From: JANRLF01 sp033762815
Lineage (GTDB): Bacteria > Bacteroidota > Bacteroidia > Chitinophagales > CAIOSU01
Direction of reading: 5' to 3'
NCBI GenBank assembly: GCA_033762815.1
Contig: JANRLF010000004.1
Location: forward strand, 186,001 to 250,000
Length of the DNA: 64,000 bases
Below, one piece after another: positions 8,296 through 16,318 of the stretch. Each line of letters begins with the position of its first letter. Within the stretch, counting starts at the first letter, position 1. The notes below the pieces were generated by a model. It was not told where the DNA came from. It saw only the letters and a list, made by a program, of their open reading frames with translations, and did no database searches. The translations under genes and the position numbers were made by a program.

Positions 8296-9480
8296 TCAAT
8301 AGTCTTTTATTGTCTTTATCATTTGTTGCAAGAAATGGATTACTACTTCCTTGTCCCGTATTTCGGCAGAATAGGATTTACTTCTCATACTGTCATACGA
8401 AATATTTTCCTGGTTGAGAGTTGACAAATGGGGAACAATAGTTTTGAAAACACTACTCAACGAGCGTGCTGTAATAATTTTCAGTTCATCTGCAGCTCTT
8501 AAAACTATTGCCATTTGGTCAACAGATAAAATGGACCTGACTTTGGTTTCCTTGCCTGTTACACCTTTCGGTTCCGGATTAGTCCCCGGCGAAATAGCCG
8601 AGTAATGTATTTGCTTCTCCAAATAAGATAATTCCTGGTTAAACCAGTTACACAATTGTTTGTGCAAATAAATATTTTCGGAACAGTAAACCACATCTCT
8701 TTTCTTCGGTAATTGTTTAAAAGACTTTAAAAGAAATATAAGACGTTCCAATTTGTCCGGGATCAGGGATATATTATTTATTTGAGCCGTTATTCTTTGA
8801 GTCAAGTCGTGCATGTATTCCTTACTATTGAAATTCATATAGATGAGTAGTTCATCCAGGCCAGAAAAGACATCCCTTTCTTCCGTAAGATTTTGTTTTG
8901 CAATAGCCAAACCTAAATCTCTGATATACAGAATTTCCTGAAGAGTATGAGCGTGTTTTTCAACCGGGAGATTTAGAAAGTCCACCAACTCACAGATGAC
9001 AATATCCAAGGTAGATTTTAGCGTGTATTGAGGAATAGGCCGTTCTATTATACCGGACAGGAGCTTGATAATATCTGTTCGTGTGCGCGAGAGATATGTA
9101 GCTGACACTCGTTCCTGCCTGCCGAGATAATTTGCGAATCGCTTTTCAATAAATGAAATCAAATCGTCTAAACAATAAGTAATTGAATCCCATAGCGATT
9201 TAAGGTTTTTGGAACCTAAGGATCTTGTTTCCAATGCCTGGTCCAGTAAACTGATGAGACCGGAATGATACTTTTCTACCGAGCACCTGATTTTTGCTTC
9301 ATCGGTTAAATTGAACACCACAGATTTTATTTTAGATAGTATCTTATCCTTTTCTGTAACAATATGTTCATTCAGTTTTGCGATGTCCTCGGAAGATAGT
9401 TTTTGAGTTTTTGTCTTCTGCGGATTTAAGGTGACAGTAATTAAAACATCCAGCCATTCTAATGCATATCCTTCGCACAT
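8296..9480 (-). CDS. Hypothetical alpha-helical protein (394 aa)
   Basis: A soluble, mostly helical protein with many Leu, Ile and Lys residues and no signal peptide or membrane segment. Features seen: N-terminal MCEGYALEWLDVLIT, repeated helices such as LLDQALETRSLGSK near 85, a charged linker around 305-325 (PEPKGVTGKETK), and a C-terminal helix VVIHFLQQMIKTIKDY. No catalytic motif is recognised. The start at 9480 is supported by a strong AGGAGG ribosome site 5 bases upstream and a consensus -7 box at 9521-9528. It is transcribed in the same direction as the sensor kinase operon but has its own promoter. Confidence 0.7.
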   Translation of the reverse strand: MCEGYALEWLDVLITVTLNPQKTKTQKLSSEDIAKLNEHIVTEKDKILSKIKSVVFNLTDEAKIRCSVEKYHSGLISLLDQALETRSLGSKNLKSLWDSITYCLDDLISFIEKRFANYLGRQERVSATYLSRTRTDIIKLLSGIIERPIPQYTLKSTLDIVICELVDFLNLPVEKHAHTLQEILYIRDLGLAIAKQNLTEERDVFSGLDELLIYMNFNSKEYMHDLTQRITAQINNISLIPDKLERLIFLLKSFKQLPKKRDVVYCSENIYLHKQLCNWFNQELSYLEKQIHYSAISPGTNPEPKGVTGKETKVRSILSVDQMAIVLRAADELKIITARSLSSVFKTIVPHLSTLNQENISYDSMRSKSYSAEIRDKEVVIHFLQQMIKTIKDY

Positions 9481-9484
9481 AAGT

Positions 9485-9528
9485 CCTCCTATTTTTCGTC
9501 AAGGAACCTTTTATCATGTACAAATTTA
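9485..9528 (-). promoter_or_regulatory. Promoter -7 box and strong Shine-Dalgarno for the 394-aa protein
   Basis: On the minus strand TAAATTTG (9528-9521) matches TAnnTTTG. AGGAGG (9490-9485) lies 4 bases before the ATG at 9480. Such a perfect Shine-Dalgarno is unusual in Bacteroidota and fixes the start codon. Confidence 0.6.
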
Positions 9529-9608
9529 TTTACGAAATTTGCCGGTGCCTATACGTAAAATCTTCTATTTTCCTACGCAATTGTAAGTATATCAATGGCT
9601 AAATGATA

Positions 9609-11861
9609 CTAGGCATTCAGTTTATTGAGTAGTTCCACCTTATTGGAGACATTAGCCTTCTCAAAAATATTTTGGATATGTTTGGTTACCGTTTTCTCCG
9701 CAATGTATAGATCCTTTGCAATCTCCTTATAAGTTTTACCCTTCACGATCAAGGCGGCGACCTCGACCTCGCGAGTTGTCAATTGAAGTAATTTGCAATT
9801 TTGAGCGAATTTAGAGGACGATCCGTTGGCAGATTCTCCCTGTGAATTTGTCAACCTATTGAGATTTGCAATCGAGATGTTTAATAACGCTTTTTGTTGC
9901 TTAACAATATTTTCCAGTACGGCTTCTATTTTTTGGCTTAACTCCTCAAAAGAGAAGGGTTTTGAAATAAAATCTATCGCCCCGAGTTTTAATCCCTTCA
10001 AACGGTCGGCTGAGGCGGTCTTTGCTGTCAGGAATATGATAGGAATATGTTTATATCTATCCTGATCAAAAAGTATTTTAACGAAAGTAAACCCATCCAT
10101 TTTGTCCATCATTACATCCGATAAGATCAGGTCAGGGATAACAGGTGACTGTTGGAGTCTTTTGAGGGCTTCGGTTCCGTTTATGGCGCTGGAAATGTTA
10201 TAGTTTGCGCTTAACCTTTTTACCAGGAAGTTGATCATGGCTTTATTGTCCTCAACCAAAAGTATTGACTTCTTTTCCGGGTCATACTCGGTATCAAACG
10301 TGTCTATCCGGTCCAGATCATAAAGGCTTGTCTGCAACTGTGGAGTTAATTGGCTAATGGAAGTAGTTAAACCGGTGTGCTGCTTTAATGATACGGTCAC
10401 CATAGTGCCCGGTTTTTGAGCCGGATCACTTTGAATATCAATAGTTCCACAAAGAGAACCGATAATTTTCTTGACAATCGGTAAACCTAACCCCATACCC
10501 TGCAGGTTACTCTTTTCCCTATTTATTTGATAATAGGGATCAAAAATCTTCTCATGAAGTAAAGGCTCAATACCAATGCCGGAATCCCGAATAACAAAGG
10601 AAACGTTTCCTCCATTTGTCTTTAGCAAGACTGTAATCTCTCCCTTTTCGTTCGTATACTTAATGGCATTTTCTACCAGGTTATTTGCAATCCGTGCTAG
10701 CGCAGTCGGGTCCGCCTGGATAAGCACATCCGGTTCTATTACAGCAGTTAAAGTGATTTCTTTTTTTGCACTGTACTTCTTAAAAAGCTCGGTTATATCG
10801 TATAGTATTGAACTAAAATTCGACACCTGGGAATGGTTATAAATCCCCATTCCCTTCCTTATACTTTCCAAGTCGAAGAAATTCACGATATCGTTGTTCA
10901 ACTTCTCAATACTCCGTTTGATAATCTTCAATTCTTCGGTTTCTCCATAGTTTGCAATGTAGTCATCCAAACTATTGTTTATCAACGTCAACGGAGTCTT
11001 GGTTTCATGAGCCAGGTTTATAAAAGCATTTGTTCTTTGCTCATTGGCAAGTTCTAACTCTTTAGTTCGCTCTTTTACCTTGTGCATCAACTCCGTATTT
11101 AACTCCTGTAGTTCTTTCTCGGACTGAAGCAGCTTGTTGTATTCAAAAATTGATTGCCTGACAGATCGCCGGATGAATAGAATTGTCATTACCAATAATC
11201 CTGAGTTGGTCGTTATCGCTTCGACCACCTGGCTGCCATTATGAAAATGCAATACAGGTCTCAGTAAATCATTGAGTTGTACTTCAAAAAACGCAACAAG
11301 AGGCAGCATGATGAAGAATATTACTCCTATGTATACCCCTAGTACTTCTTTTCTAAAATCAGAGTCATGACTCTCTCGGTTCCTGGTTTTTATCGCTTTG
11401 GTTAAAGAATATAGAAACGACAAAGCATAGAAAAATGGAATTGAAACGGCTAATCGCCTGCTAATCTCTAAATTGCCGGTCAGATAGTAAGGAACCAAAA
11501 AGCATAGGAAAAATGGTACAAGTAGAAACAGTATCGACCCGCCGTATGCATAAAACTTAAGTTTGGTCAGATTAAAGACCTTGTAGAAATAGAACGGAAA
11601 GTACATGCCCATTATGAATGCAACCGCAAATGCCATAATGTTTTGGACAGGAATTTTTATAGGAATATTCTTGTCCGGCAGTAATCCGCTAATTAAATTG
11701 TACTGTATAAGTAAATACAAAAGAATCAGGTAGTAGAGCCTATTTTTGTCCGATGGCCTGGATAAGTAGTGTATAAACTGATAGAAAAAAAACACCAGTT
11801 CCAAGACGATTATCAAAAAAGTGACTATGTGCAGCTCTGTTCCAAACACCAACATAACCAA
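9609..11861 (-). CDS. Hybrid sensor kinase with receiver and LuxR-type DNA-binding domain
   Basis: A 750-residue one-protein signalling system. Residues 1-235 hold about seven membrane helices. A short coiled coil (ELQELNTELMHKVKERTKEL) leads to the kinase, with H-box AHETKTPL near His284 and ATPase motifs NLVENAIKYTNEKG, DSGIGIE and GMGLGLPIVKK. A receiver follows (LLVEDNKAM, phosphoacceptor in LILSDVMMDKMDG near Asp585, Lys in FISKPFS). The last 60 residues are a LuxR/NarL HTH (LTTREVEVAALIVKGKTYKE). It should sense a membrane or external cue and regulate transcription without a separate response regulator. Its ATG directly follows the acetyltransferase stop, so the two are co-translated. 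Confidence 0.9.
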   Translation of the reverse strand: MVMLVFGTELHIVTFLIIVLELVFFFYQFIHYLSRPSDKNRLYYLILLYLLIQYNLISGLLPDKNIPIKIPVQNIMAFAVAFIMGMYFPFYFYKVFNLTKLKFYAYGGSILFLLVPFFLCFLVPYYLTGNLEISRRLAVSIPFFYALSFLYSLTKAIKTRNRESHDSDFRKEVLGVYIGVIFFIMLPLVAFFEVQLNDLLRPVLHFHNGSQVVEAITTNSGLLVMTILFIRRSVRQSIFEYNKLLQSEKELQELNTELMHKVKERTKELELANEQRTNAFINLAHETKTPLTLINNSLDDYIANYGETEELKIIKRSIEKLNNDIVNFFDLESIRKGMGIYNHSQVSNFSSILYDITELFKKYSAKKEITLTAVIEPDVLIQADPTALARIANNLVENAIKYTNEKGEITVLLKTNGGNVSFVIRDSGIGIEPLLHEKIFDPYYQINREKSNLQGMGLGLPIVKKIIGSLCGTIDIQSDPAQKPGTMVTVSLKQHTGLTTSISQLTPQLQTSLYDLDRIDTFDTEYDPEKKSILLVEDNKAMINFLVKRLSANYNISSAINGTEALKRLQQSPVIPDLILSDVMMDKMDGFTFVKILFDQDRYKHIPIIFLTAKTASADRLKGLKLGAIDFISKPFSFEELSQKIEAVLENIVKQQKALLNISIANLNRLTNSQGESANGSSSKFAQNCKLLQLTTREVEVAALIVKGKTYKEIAKDLYIAEKTVTKHIQNIFEKANVSNKVELLNKLNA

Positions 11862-12440
11862 TCACTTTTTCGTTAGCCTTCTTAGAAAATACAATGTATG
11901 GTCGAGCTCCTTCTGAGCATAAATCTCAAATCCGAATTTTTCGTACCAGGGTAGATTATTGTTATTGGAAGTTTCCAGGTAAATCGGTCGGCTGAGTTCA
12001 TCACTGTATGCAATAATGGAGTTTAGCAAATTATTACCCAGCCCTTTGTGCTGATCTTTCGGGTTAACTCCAATGAACCACAAGATTATTTTTAGTTCAG
12101 ATCCACGAACCTGTTTCAGCAAGGCTTCCCTTTCTAGAGTTTTGCTAATTCCCTTAAAGCCGATACTTCTGAAAACTAACTTTAGATCTAACCATGTTGA
12201 CCTAGCCGTAGCTTTTTTCTTATCGGGATATAAGATCAAAGCACAAGCCCTGTTGTCGTCTGACAAAAATACGTCACCGAATAAGCGGCAGACATCGAAC
12301 GAATAACTCATCAGTTCCTCAAGTCGCCTTCTTCGTCTACCATCTTGCTTTATAATGTAGTTGACACTCAAGTTAGAATCAAATGATTTCAAGAGCATGT
12401 CAACCACGAGGTCTTTGTCCTCTATGTTAGCCCGTTTCAT
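11862..12440 (-). CDS. GNAT-family N-acetyltransferase
   Basis: A 192-residue GNAT-fold enzyme, expected to transfer acetyl from acetyl-CoA to an amine. The acetyl-CoA loop is visible as VNPKDQHKGLGNNLLNSI (about 128-145, a Q/R-x-x-G-x-G/A variant), followed by PIYLETSNNNNLPWYEKFGF, the usual C-terminal strand and Y-x-x-x-GF motif. Substrate unknown. It is first in a two-gene operon with the hybrid sensor kinase, whose start abuts its stop. The start has a strong AAGGAG site 10 bases upstream (12451-12456). The acetyltransferase may modify a signal sensed by, or a product controlled by, the kinase; that is inference. Confidence 0.85.
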   Translation of the reverse strand: MKRANIEDKDLVVDMLLKSFDSNLSVNYIIKQDGRRRRRLEELMSYSFDVCRLFGDVFLSDDNRACALILYPDKKKATARSTWLDLKLVFRSIGFKGISKTLEREALLKQVRGSELKIILWFIGVNPKDQHKGLGNNLLNSIIAYSDELSRPIYLETSNNNNLPWYEKFGFEIYAQKELDHTLYFLRRLTKK

Positions 12441-12779
12441 AGTGTTATCTCTCCTTATTTAAAATTATTAAAAACCCATATCATGATGAAATATACCTAC
12501 ACATTTATAAGACAGGTGTATGTAATATTTTCGTCAGAATGGAAAATTATAAGGCGAATACCAGCTAAAAATCAGGGTTATTTTCAAGCTTGAGTATCTG
12601 ATATGTGCATTTGGATTAATTTATTGTTTGGGCATTGTCAGTAATTTGAGTTATTTTGAATCATCCCATTGCTAATTCACAACTGTAAGGGGCTGGTATA
12701 AATAAAATAGGTTGCTGTTTAGCAGCCTATTGTCATTAGGATGGTTGGAATATACCTTTAACAACAAAATCAACATATT
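12441..12779. promoter_or_regulatory. 339-base divergent region: hairpin and promoter
   Basis: No gene is seen. AAGGAG at 12456-12451 (minus strand) serves the acetyltransferase. AATAGGTTGCT (12706-12716) and AGCAGCCTATT (12721-12731) form an 11-pair hairpin with one G-U pair; read on the minus strand it is followed by TTTTATTTAT, like an intrinsic terminator. On the plus strand TTG (12730-12732), 20 bases, then TACCTTTA (12753-12760) make a plausible promoter for the gene at 12780. The rest is AT-rich with nothing recognised. Confidence 0.5.
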
Positions 12780-13082
12780 ATGGCGCTATCAGACGTAAAG
12801 ACAGCAGGTAGCTGGATCAAAACATTCGATGAAAAAGGCAAGCAGATTGCTACGATGTCAGCTTCCGGTCGCGAAGTGGTAGGCATCGGTTCCGATTTCT
12901 TTGTTTGCGAAGAAGGTTCCTGGATAAAAACCTATGATGAAAAATGCAAACACATTGCAACCATGTCAGGAAGTGGTAGAGCGGTTCGGGTTGCTGCAGG
13001 CCAAACATTCACCTGCAAGGAAGGTAGCTGGATGAAAACCTATGATAAGAACTGTAAACATATTAATACAAGAAGCGCCTAA
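12780..13082 (+). CDS. Small protein of three tandem GSW(I/M)KT repeats
   Basis: A 100-residue cytoplasmic protein with no signal peptide. It is built almost entirely of three repeats of about 36 residues, each opening with GSWIKTFDEKGKQIATMS or a close copy (starting near 10, 46 and 82), the last one truncated. Cys residues recur at the repeat ends (FFVCEE, FTCKE) and after DEK/DKN in repeats 2 and 3. The pattern suggests a short beta-repeat fold. Function unknown. The gene has its own promoter (12730-12760) and lies 10 bases before the next gene, so the two are probably one operon. Confidence 0.75.
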   Translation: MALSDVKTAGSWIKTFDEKGKQIATMSASGREVVGIGSDFFVCEEGSWIKTYDEKCKHIATMSGSGRAVRVAAGQTFTCKEGSWMKTYDKNCKHINTRSA

Positions 13083-13092
13083 ACTATAGCGC

Positions 13093-13785
13093 ATGTCAAC
13101 ACATCTGCATTGTATTGATTTATCCGATAAACTAAAATGCCTAAACCTTTGCTCAACCGGTACTTTGTCATCGTTGCTCACTGTTCAACTCTTTATTGAT
13201 GACAAGAAACCCAACCCGATGTATGTTGATATTGAGAAGCTCCGTAGTTGTAGTGAAGAAGAAATAAATGGATTAAGCAGCGCGCGTATGCTTTTTGTTT
13301 TTCAACGGTCTGTATTGAAGACCTATAGTAGACCCTTGACTGAGAATGAAGAAAAACAGGTACGTAAGGGCGACTTAGAAATTGAGTTTGAAGGGGCTAG
13401 GCGTATCTATAAGCCCGCTGCGCCAAGCAGGCTTTCATGCCTATATTTAGTGGAAAACAATACAGATGGGAGAGATACGCTCGGGAATATGTTCCGAGGC
13501 GCATTTAAAGATCCAATGATATTTGAGGTATCTATTCTCAATCAACTTGAGGTAATGCGATTTGACCACAATTGGGTGGAAATATACTACGATGATCCCC
13601 AGGAGGGATATCTTAAAAGTTATTGGTCGGGGGAATTGTATGATAGTAAAAACCCTTCATGGGAATATTTACTTGAAGGTACTGTTCAACTTACTGACCT
13701 AAAGCAAAAGAAAGAAATTGACACTTACGTCGAACGTAAATTTCCAGACGACTTTAAGTCAATACTGGCAAATAGAGCACATTAA
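13093..13785 (+). CDS. Hypothetical protein, possibly DUF2441-like
   Basis: A 230-residue soluble protein starting 10 bases after the repeat protein. It opens with a hydrophobic strand and THLHCIDLSDKLK, has a central basic patch and PSRLSCLYLVENN near 115-127, then VEIYYDDPQEGYLKSYWSGE near 167-186. The spacing of an N-terminal 'H-x-D/S' strand, a PSR motif and a later W-x-x-Y-W-x-G region recalls DUF2441 proteins, but I hold this at low confidence. No transmembrane segment or signal. It could act with the repeat protein. Confidence 0.6.
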   Translation: MSTHLHCIDLSDKLKCLNLCSTGTLSSLLTVQLFIDDKKPNPMYVDIEKLRSCSEEEINGLSSARMLFVFQRSVLKTYSRPLTENEEKQVRKGDLEIEFEGARRIYKPAAPSRLSCLYLVENNTDGRDTLGNMFRGAFKDPMIFEVSILNQLEVMRFDHNWVEIYYDDPQEGYLKSYWSGELYDSKNPSWEYLLEGTVQLTDLKQKKEIDTYVERKFPDDFKSILANRAH

Positions 13786-13804
13786 AAATCCGAATTAGGA
13801 TCTG

Positions 13805-13834
13805 TTGGCAGGACAGTAAACATTACTATCTTTG
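13805..13834 (+). promoter_or_regulatory. Promoter of structured RNA leader, left copy
   Basis: TTG at 13805-13807, 19 bases, then TATCTTTG at 13827-13834, matching the Bacteroidetes -33/-7 consensus and spacing. Transcription would start near 13841, just before the structured RNA. Confidence 0.65.
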
Positions 13835-13840
13835 TTAAGT

Positions 13841-14012
13841 ATAAAATTCTTGAAGCGTTATTGCTTTAAGTCTCGTCCTGAAAACTGGTAATTTTAAGAC
13901 TACGAGACATAAGTAAGAACGCTCACGCCAAAAGGCGTGGGCGCTCGCTTATTCGTAGTCGGGCATACCAGTGCCTCAGGACGGTAGGTGGAGACTCACG
14001 TCCTTTTTTTTT
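13841..14012 (+). ncRNA. Structured leader RNA with terminator, left copy (riboswitch/attenuator-like)
   Basis: Helices in order: P0 CTTGAAGC (13849-13856) with GCTTTAAG (13863-13870); P1 CGTCCTGA (13874-13881) with TCAGGACG (13976-13983); P2 ACTGGTA (13884-13890) with TACCAGT (13966-13972); P3 GACTACGA (13898-13905) with TCGTAGTC (13953-13960); P3b ATAAG (13909-13913) with CTTAT (13948-13952); P4 GCTCACGCC (13921-13929) with GGCGTGGGC (13934-13942), loop AAAA. The P1 3' strand can instead pair with CGTCCT (13999-14004), followed by nine U (14004-14012), giving a terminator. The copy at 25795-25967 keeps these helices with compensated changes. It lies 30 bases before the small protein and response regulator genes. 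Folding of P1 would block the terminator, suggesting an ON switch. Ligand unknown; not a class I recognise. Confidence 0.8.
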
Positions 14013-14042
14013 CGTAGTGTCCCACATTTTAAACCGCGTGAA

Positions 14043-14291
14043 ATGGGCACTGAAAACAATCACTATCCTGAATTTGAGTACTCCGCCACGGAGCTTTCTG
14101 CCTATGCCTTTAGCGTAGGTACGTATATTATTTCCTTAAAGGGCGGCAAAATGACAAGTTTTGAGCCAAAAGACATTGCCGCTTTTAGAAGCTGGTTAAA
14201 TGTACACCGAGTCCGTGACATCAGCGTCGATGACGGCGTTACCAAATATATCCGTCCTGATTTGCCACTAAAGAAAAATAAGGGGAAATGA
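14043..14291 (+). CDS. Small hypothetical protein between the RNA leader and the response regulator
   Basis: 82 residues from ATG 14043. An in-frame GTG at 13971 is rejected because it lies inside the structured RNA and would translate its terminator. The protein reads MGTENNHYPEFEYSATELSA, then SVGTYIISLKGGKMTSFEP and a helical SWLNVHRVRD region. It is soluble and ends in a lysine-rich tail. The stop overlaps the response regulator start (ATGA at 14288-14291), so translation is coupled. No family recognised. It may be a partner of the regulator or a leader-controlled signalling protein. Confidence 0.65.
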   Translation: MGTENNHYPEFEYSATELSAYAFSVGTYIISLKGGKMTSFEPKDIAAFRSWLNVHRVRDISVDDGVTKYIRPDLPLKKNKGK

Positions 14292-14737
14292 GCGGGAAAG
14301 AACAAATCAATATTGCAATCATCGACGACCACATGCTGTTAAGGAATCAGGTAAGCGGCTTACTTGAAGATATGGGCTTTCAGGTGTTGTTTCAGGCGGA
14401 AAACGGCGCTATAGGGTTGGAACGAATAATACAGGATAAACTTGTGCCGGATGTCTGTATTGTTGACGTAAATATGCCGGTAATGAACGGGTTTGAAACC
14501 GCAGAGGCATTACGGGAAAAATGTCCGAGGACAAAAGTCCTTGCCTTTAGTATGAACAATGAGGAGAACAGCATAATTGGAATGCTGCAGAACGGAGCGG
14601 TCGGATACGTCCTGAAGGGCGGCGATCCTGTGGAATTAAAGCTGGCTATTGAGTCAATACACAAAAAAGGGTGCTATATAACAACGGAGGTAGGTAACGC
14701 TATGCTGAGCTATTTCAGAAGGGGTAAAAAAAGGTGA
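14288..14737 (+). CDS. Receiver-only response regulator (NarL-type receiver)
   Basis: 149 residues comprising one receiver domain. Visible are the acidic pair in IAIIDDHMLLRNQ, the phosphoacceptor in DVCIVDVNMPVMNGFETA (Asp near 57), a Ser in LAFSMNNEE at the Thr/Ser position, and Lys in GYVLKGGDP. The sequence ends about 25 residues after the receiver (basic SYFRRGKKR), so the LuxR HTH usual in NarL proteins is missing: it either regulates by protein contact or lost its output domain. It is translationally coupled to the small protein upstream and controlled by the leader RNA. A candidate partner kinase, with the same type of leader, lies at 24921-25766. Confidence 0.88.
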   Translation: MSGKEQINIAIIDDHMLLRNQVSGLLEDMGFQVLFQAENGAIGLERIIQDKLVPDVCIVDVNMPVMNGFETAEALREKCPRTKVLAFSMNNEENSIIGMLQNGAVGYVLKGGDPVELKLAIESIHKKGCYITTEVGNAMLSYFRRGKKR

Positions 14738-14876
14738 AATTTGGAGAATTTCGTATAAGTACGCTTAAAATACCGTGTTTTCCACATTGACTTTTTCAAA
14801 ATATTTCACCACCTTACGTGCGGCTCACATTGCCATTGCCACAACCCTTGCAAAATGTAATCGTACACACTATGAT

Positions 14877-16307
14877 ATGAAAAGAGGGAGCTTTTTATTG
14901 GTCTTTGGAATTGTTGTAAATGTTGGCTATTCACAGATACGCCAACCGCAAACACCGCAATTCCCCAACATGCAGCCGGTAATGCAAACGCCGCAACCAG
15001 CTGCTATGCCACATTATGATAACGCCATTGTACCCTCGCCAAATTCAAATGGTAAGGTTGTAATGGGCGCTACCGCACAGGACGTTATTAATCGAAGTAA
15101 TAGGCAGGGCAACCCCGCTATTTACGCAGCGGTATCGCAAAAGCAGCAGGAGATAGACAAGCTAATGAAGGAAGTAGAGGCGGCTAGGCGCAGGCTTACT
15201 GCCACTAATAATGGCGGGCCAATGAATTACTGGACGCCAAACCCGGAGCGCACAAAAGATTTCCCTGCGGCTTTAACACGCCTGGAGGATATGTTATTGG
15301 GCAAAACAAAGCTGTCGGTTGCAGACGCTTATTACACTGTTGAGGCGGCATATGGCGATCCGTACCTCACTCGTCAGCAGTACAATAACGTAATAAAAGA
15401 ATCGGCAGCATTTATTAAAGCGTGGATGGTGGAAAATAAACTTAGCGTAAGGGACAATTACCAAACGCACTACGCGATTCGCAAATTCATGTCCGAAACG
15501 CTTACTGTAAATAAAACTGTTCGGAATAATGATAACTCGACAAATTTAGATGTGGTTAGTCACGCCCCTTTTGGGTATGATTACAACGACTATTCAGGCG
15601 AAAAGGACTACCGTAGTTTATTTCTTACGAAATGCCTTGCTACTGGTTTTGGGCAATGCGCCTCTATGCCCGCAGTCTATTTGGTTTTGGCGGAGGCATT
15701 GGGGGTAAAGGCATACCTAAGTTTCGCCCCTTATCACTCATTTGTAAAGTATCCTGACAATAGCGGTTATATCCTGAATTATGAGCCGACCTCCAATTGG
15801 GAAATTTCGGATAAGTGGTATATGGACAATATGTTTATTAGCCCGGAAGCGGTTGCATCAGGCATATACCTCGATACCCTTAATAGCAAGCAAGTAGTAG
15901 CAAACTGCGCCTTTGACTTAGCAGTCGAATATATAAAAGTTGACTTAACTGGGAAAGAGGATTTAATACTAAACGCTCTGCGAATTGGTACGCCCTATTT
16001 TCCTAAAAATAATAACCTGCCTTCCCTTTTCATTTATAGTATGCACCTCAAAACGATGCTACGCGAAGCCATGAGAAGAAATAGGATTACGAGTTTTGAT
16101 GACATTGAGAAAAATCCTGAAGCGCAACAATACTATAAAGAGTATTTGGATAATGAGGCATATATAGCAAAGTTAGGTTACAGGGACGTACCTGCGGGTA
16201 TGTATGAGGAGATGCTAAACCAGCAAGAATTTAAAGGTAAAGTACAACAACAATTAAACATAAACGGTAAAGAGAAAAGAACCTTATTTACCAAAACGGG
16301 ACGATAA
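14877..16307 (+). CDS. Secreted transglutaminase-like protein
   Basis: 476 residues from ATG 14877, which begins a signal peptide (MKRGSFLLVFGIVVNVGYSQ); the longer frame from 14775 adds only an odd leader. After a Pro/Gln-rich linker (about 20-55) and a coiled coil (QKQQEIDKLMKEVEAARRR) comes a helical module, LEDMLLGKTKLSVADAYYTV. A papain-like transglutaminase core follows, with Cys261 in GFGQCASMPAVY and His287 in APYHSFVKY, and NYEPTSNW as the likely third site. Substrate unknown. It is paralogous to the next gene, sharing the helical module, Cys/His core and the closing LGYRDVP motif. Confidence 0.75.
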   Translation: MKRGSFLLVFGIVVNVGYSQIRQPQTPQFPNMQPVMQTPQPAAMPHYDNAIVPSPNSNGKVVMGATAQDVINRSNRQGNPAIYAAVSQKQQEIDKLMKEVEAARRRLTATNNGGPMNYWTPNPERTKDFPAALTRLEDMLLGKTKLSVADAYYTVEAAYGDPYLTRQQYNNVIKESAAFIKAWMVENKLSVRDNYQTHYAIRKFMSETLTVNKTVRNNDNSTNLDVVSHAPFGYDYNDYSGEKDYRSLFLTKCLATGFGQCASMPAVYLVLAEALGVKAYLSFAPYHSFVKYPDNSGYILNYEPTSNWEISDKWYMDNMFISPEAVASGIYLDTLNSKQVVANCAFDLAVEYIKVDLTGKEDLILNALRIGTPYFPKNNNLPSLFIYSMHLKTMLREAMRRNRITSFDDIEKNPEAQQYYKEYLDNEAYIAKLGYRDVPAGMYEEMLNQQEFKGKVQQQLNINGKEKRTLFTKTGR

Positions 16308-16318
16308 AAATTTTGTTT

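Noticed and set aside
13971..14042. In-frame GTG start extending the 82-residue gene upstream
   Set aside because: It would translate the P1/terminator part of the structured RNA; the ATG at 14043 lies after the U-run and is the natural start.
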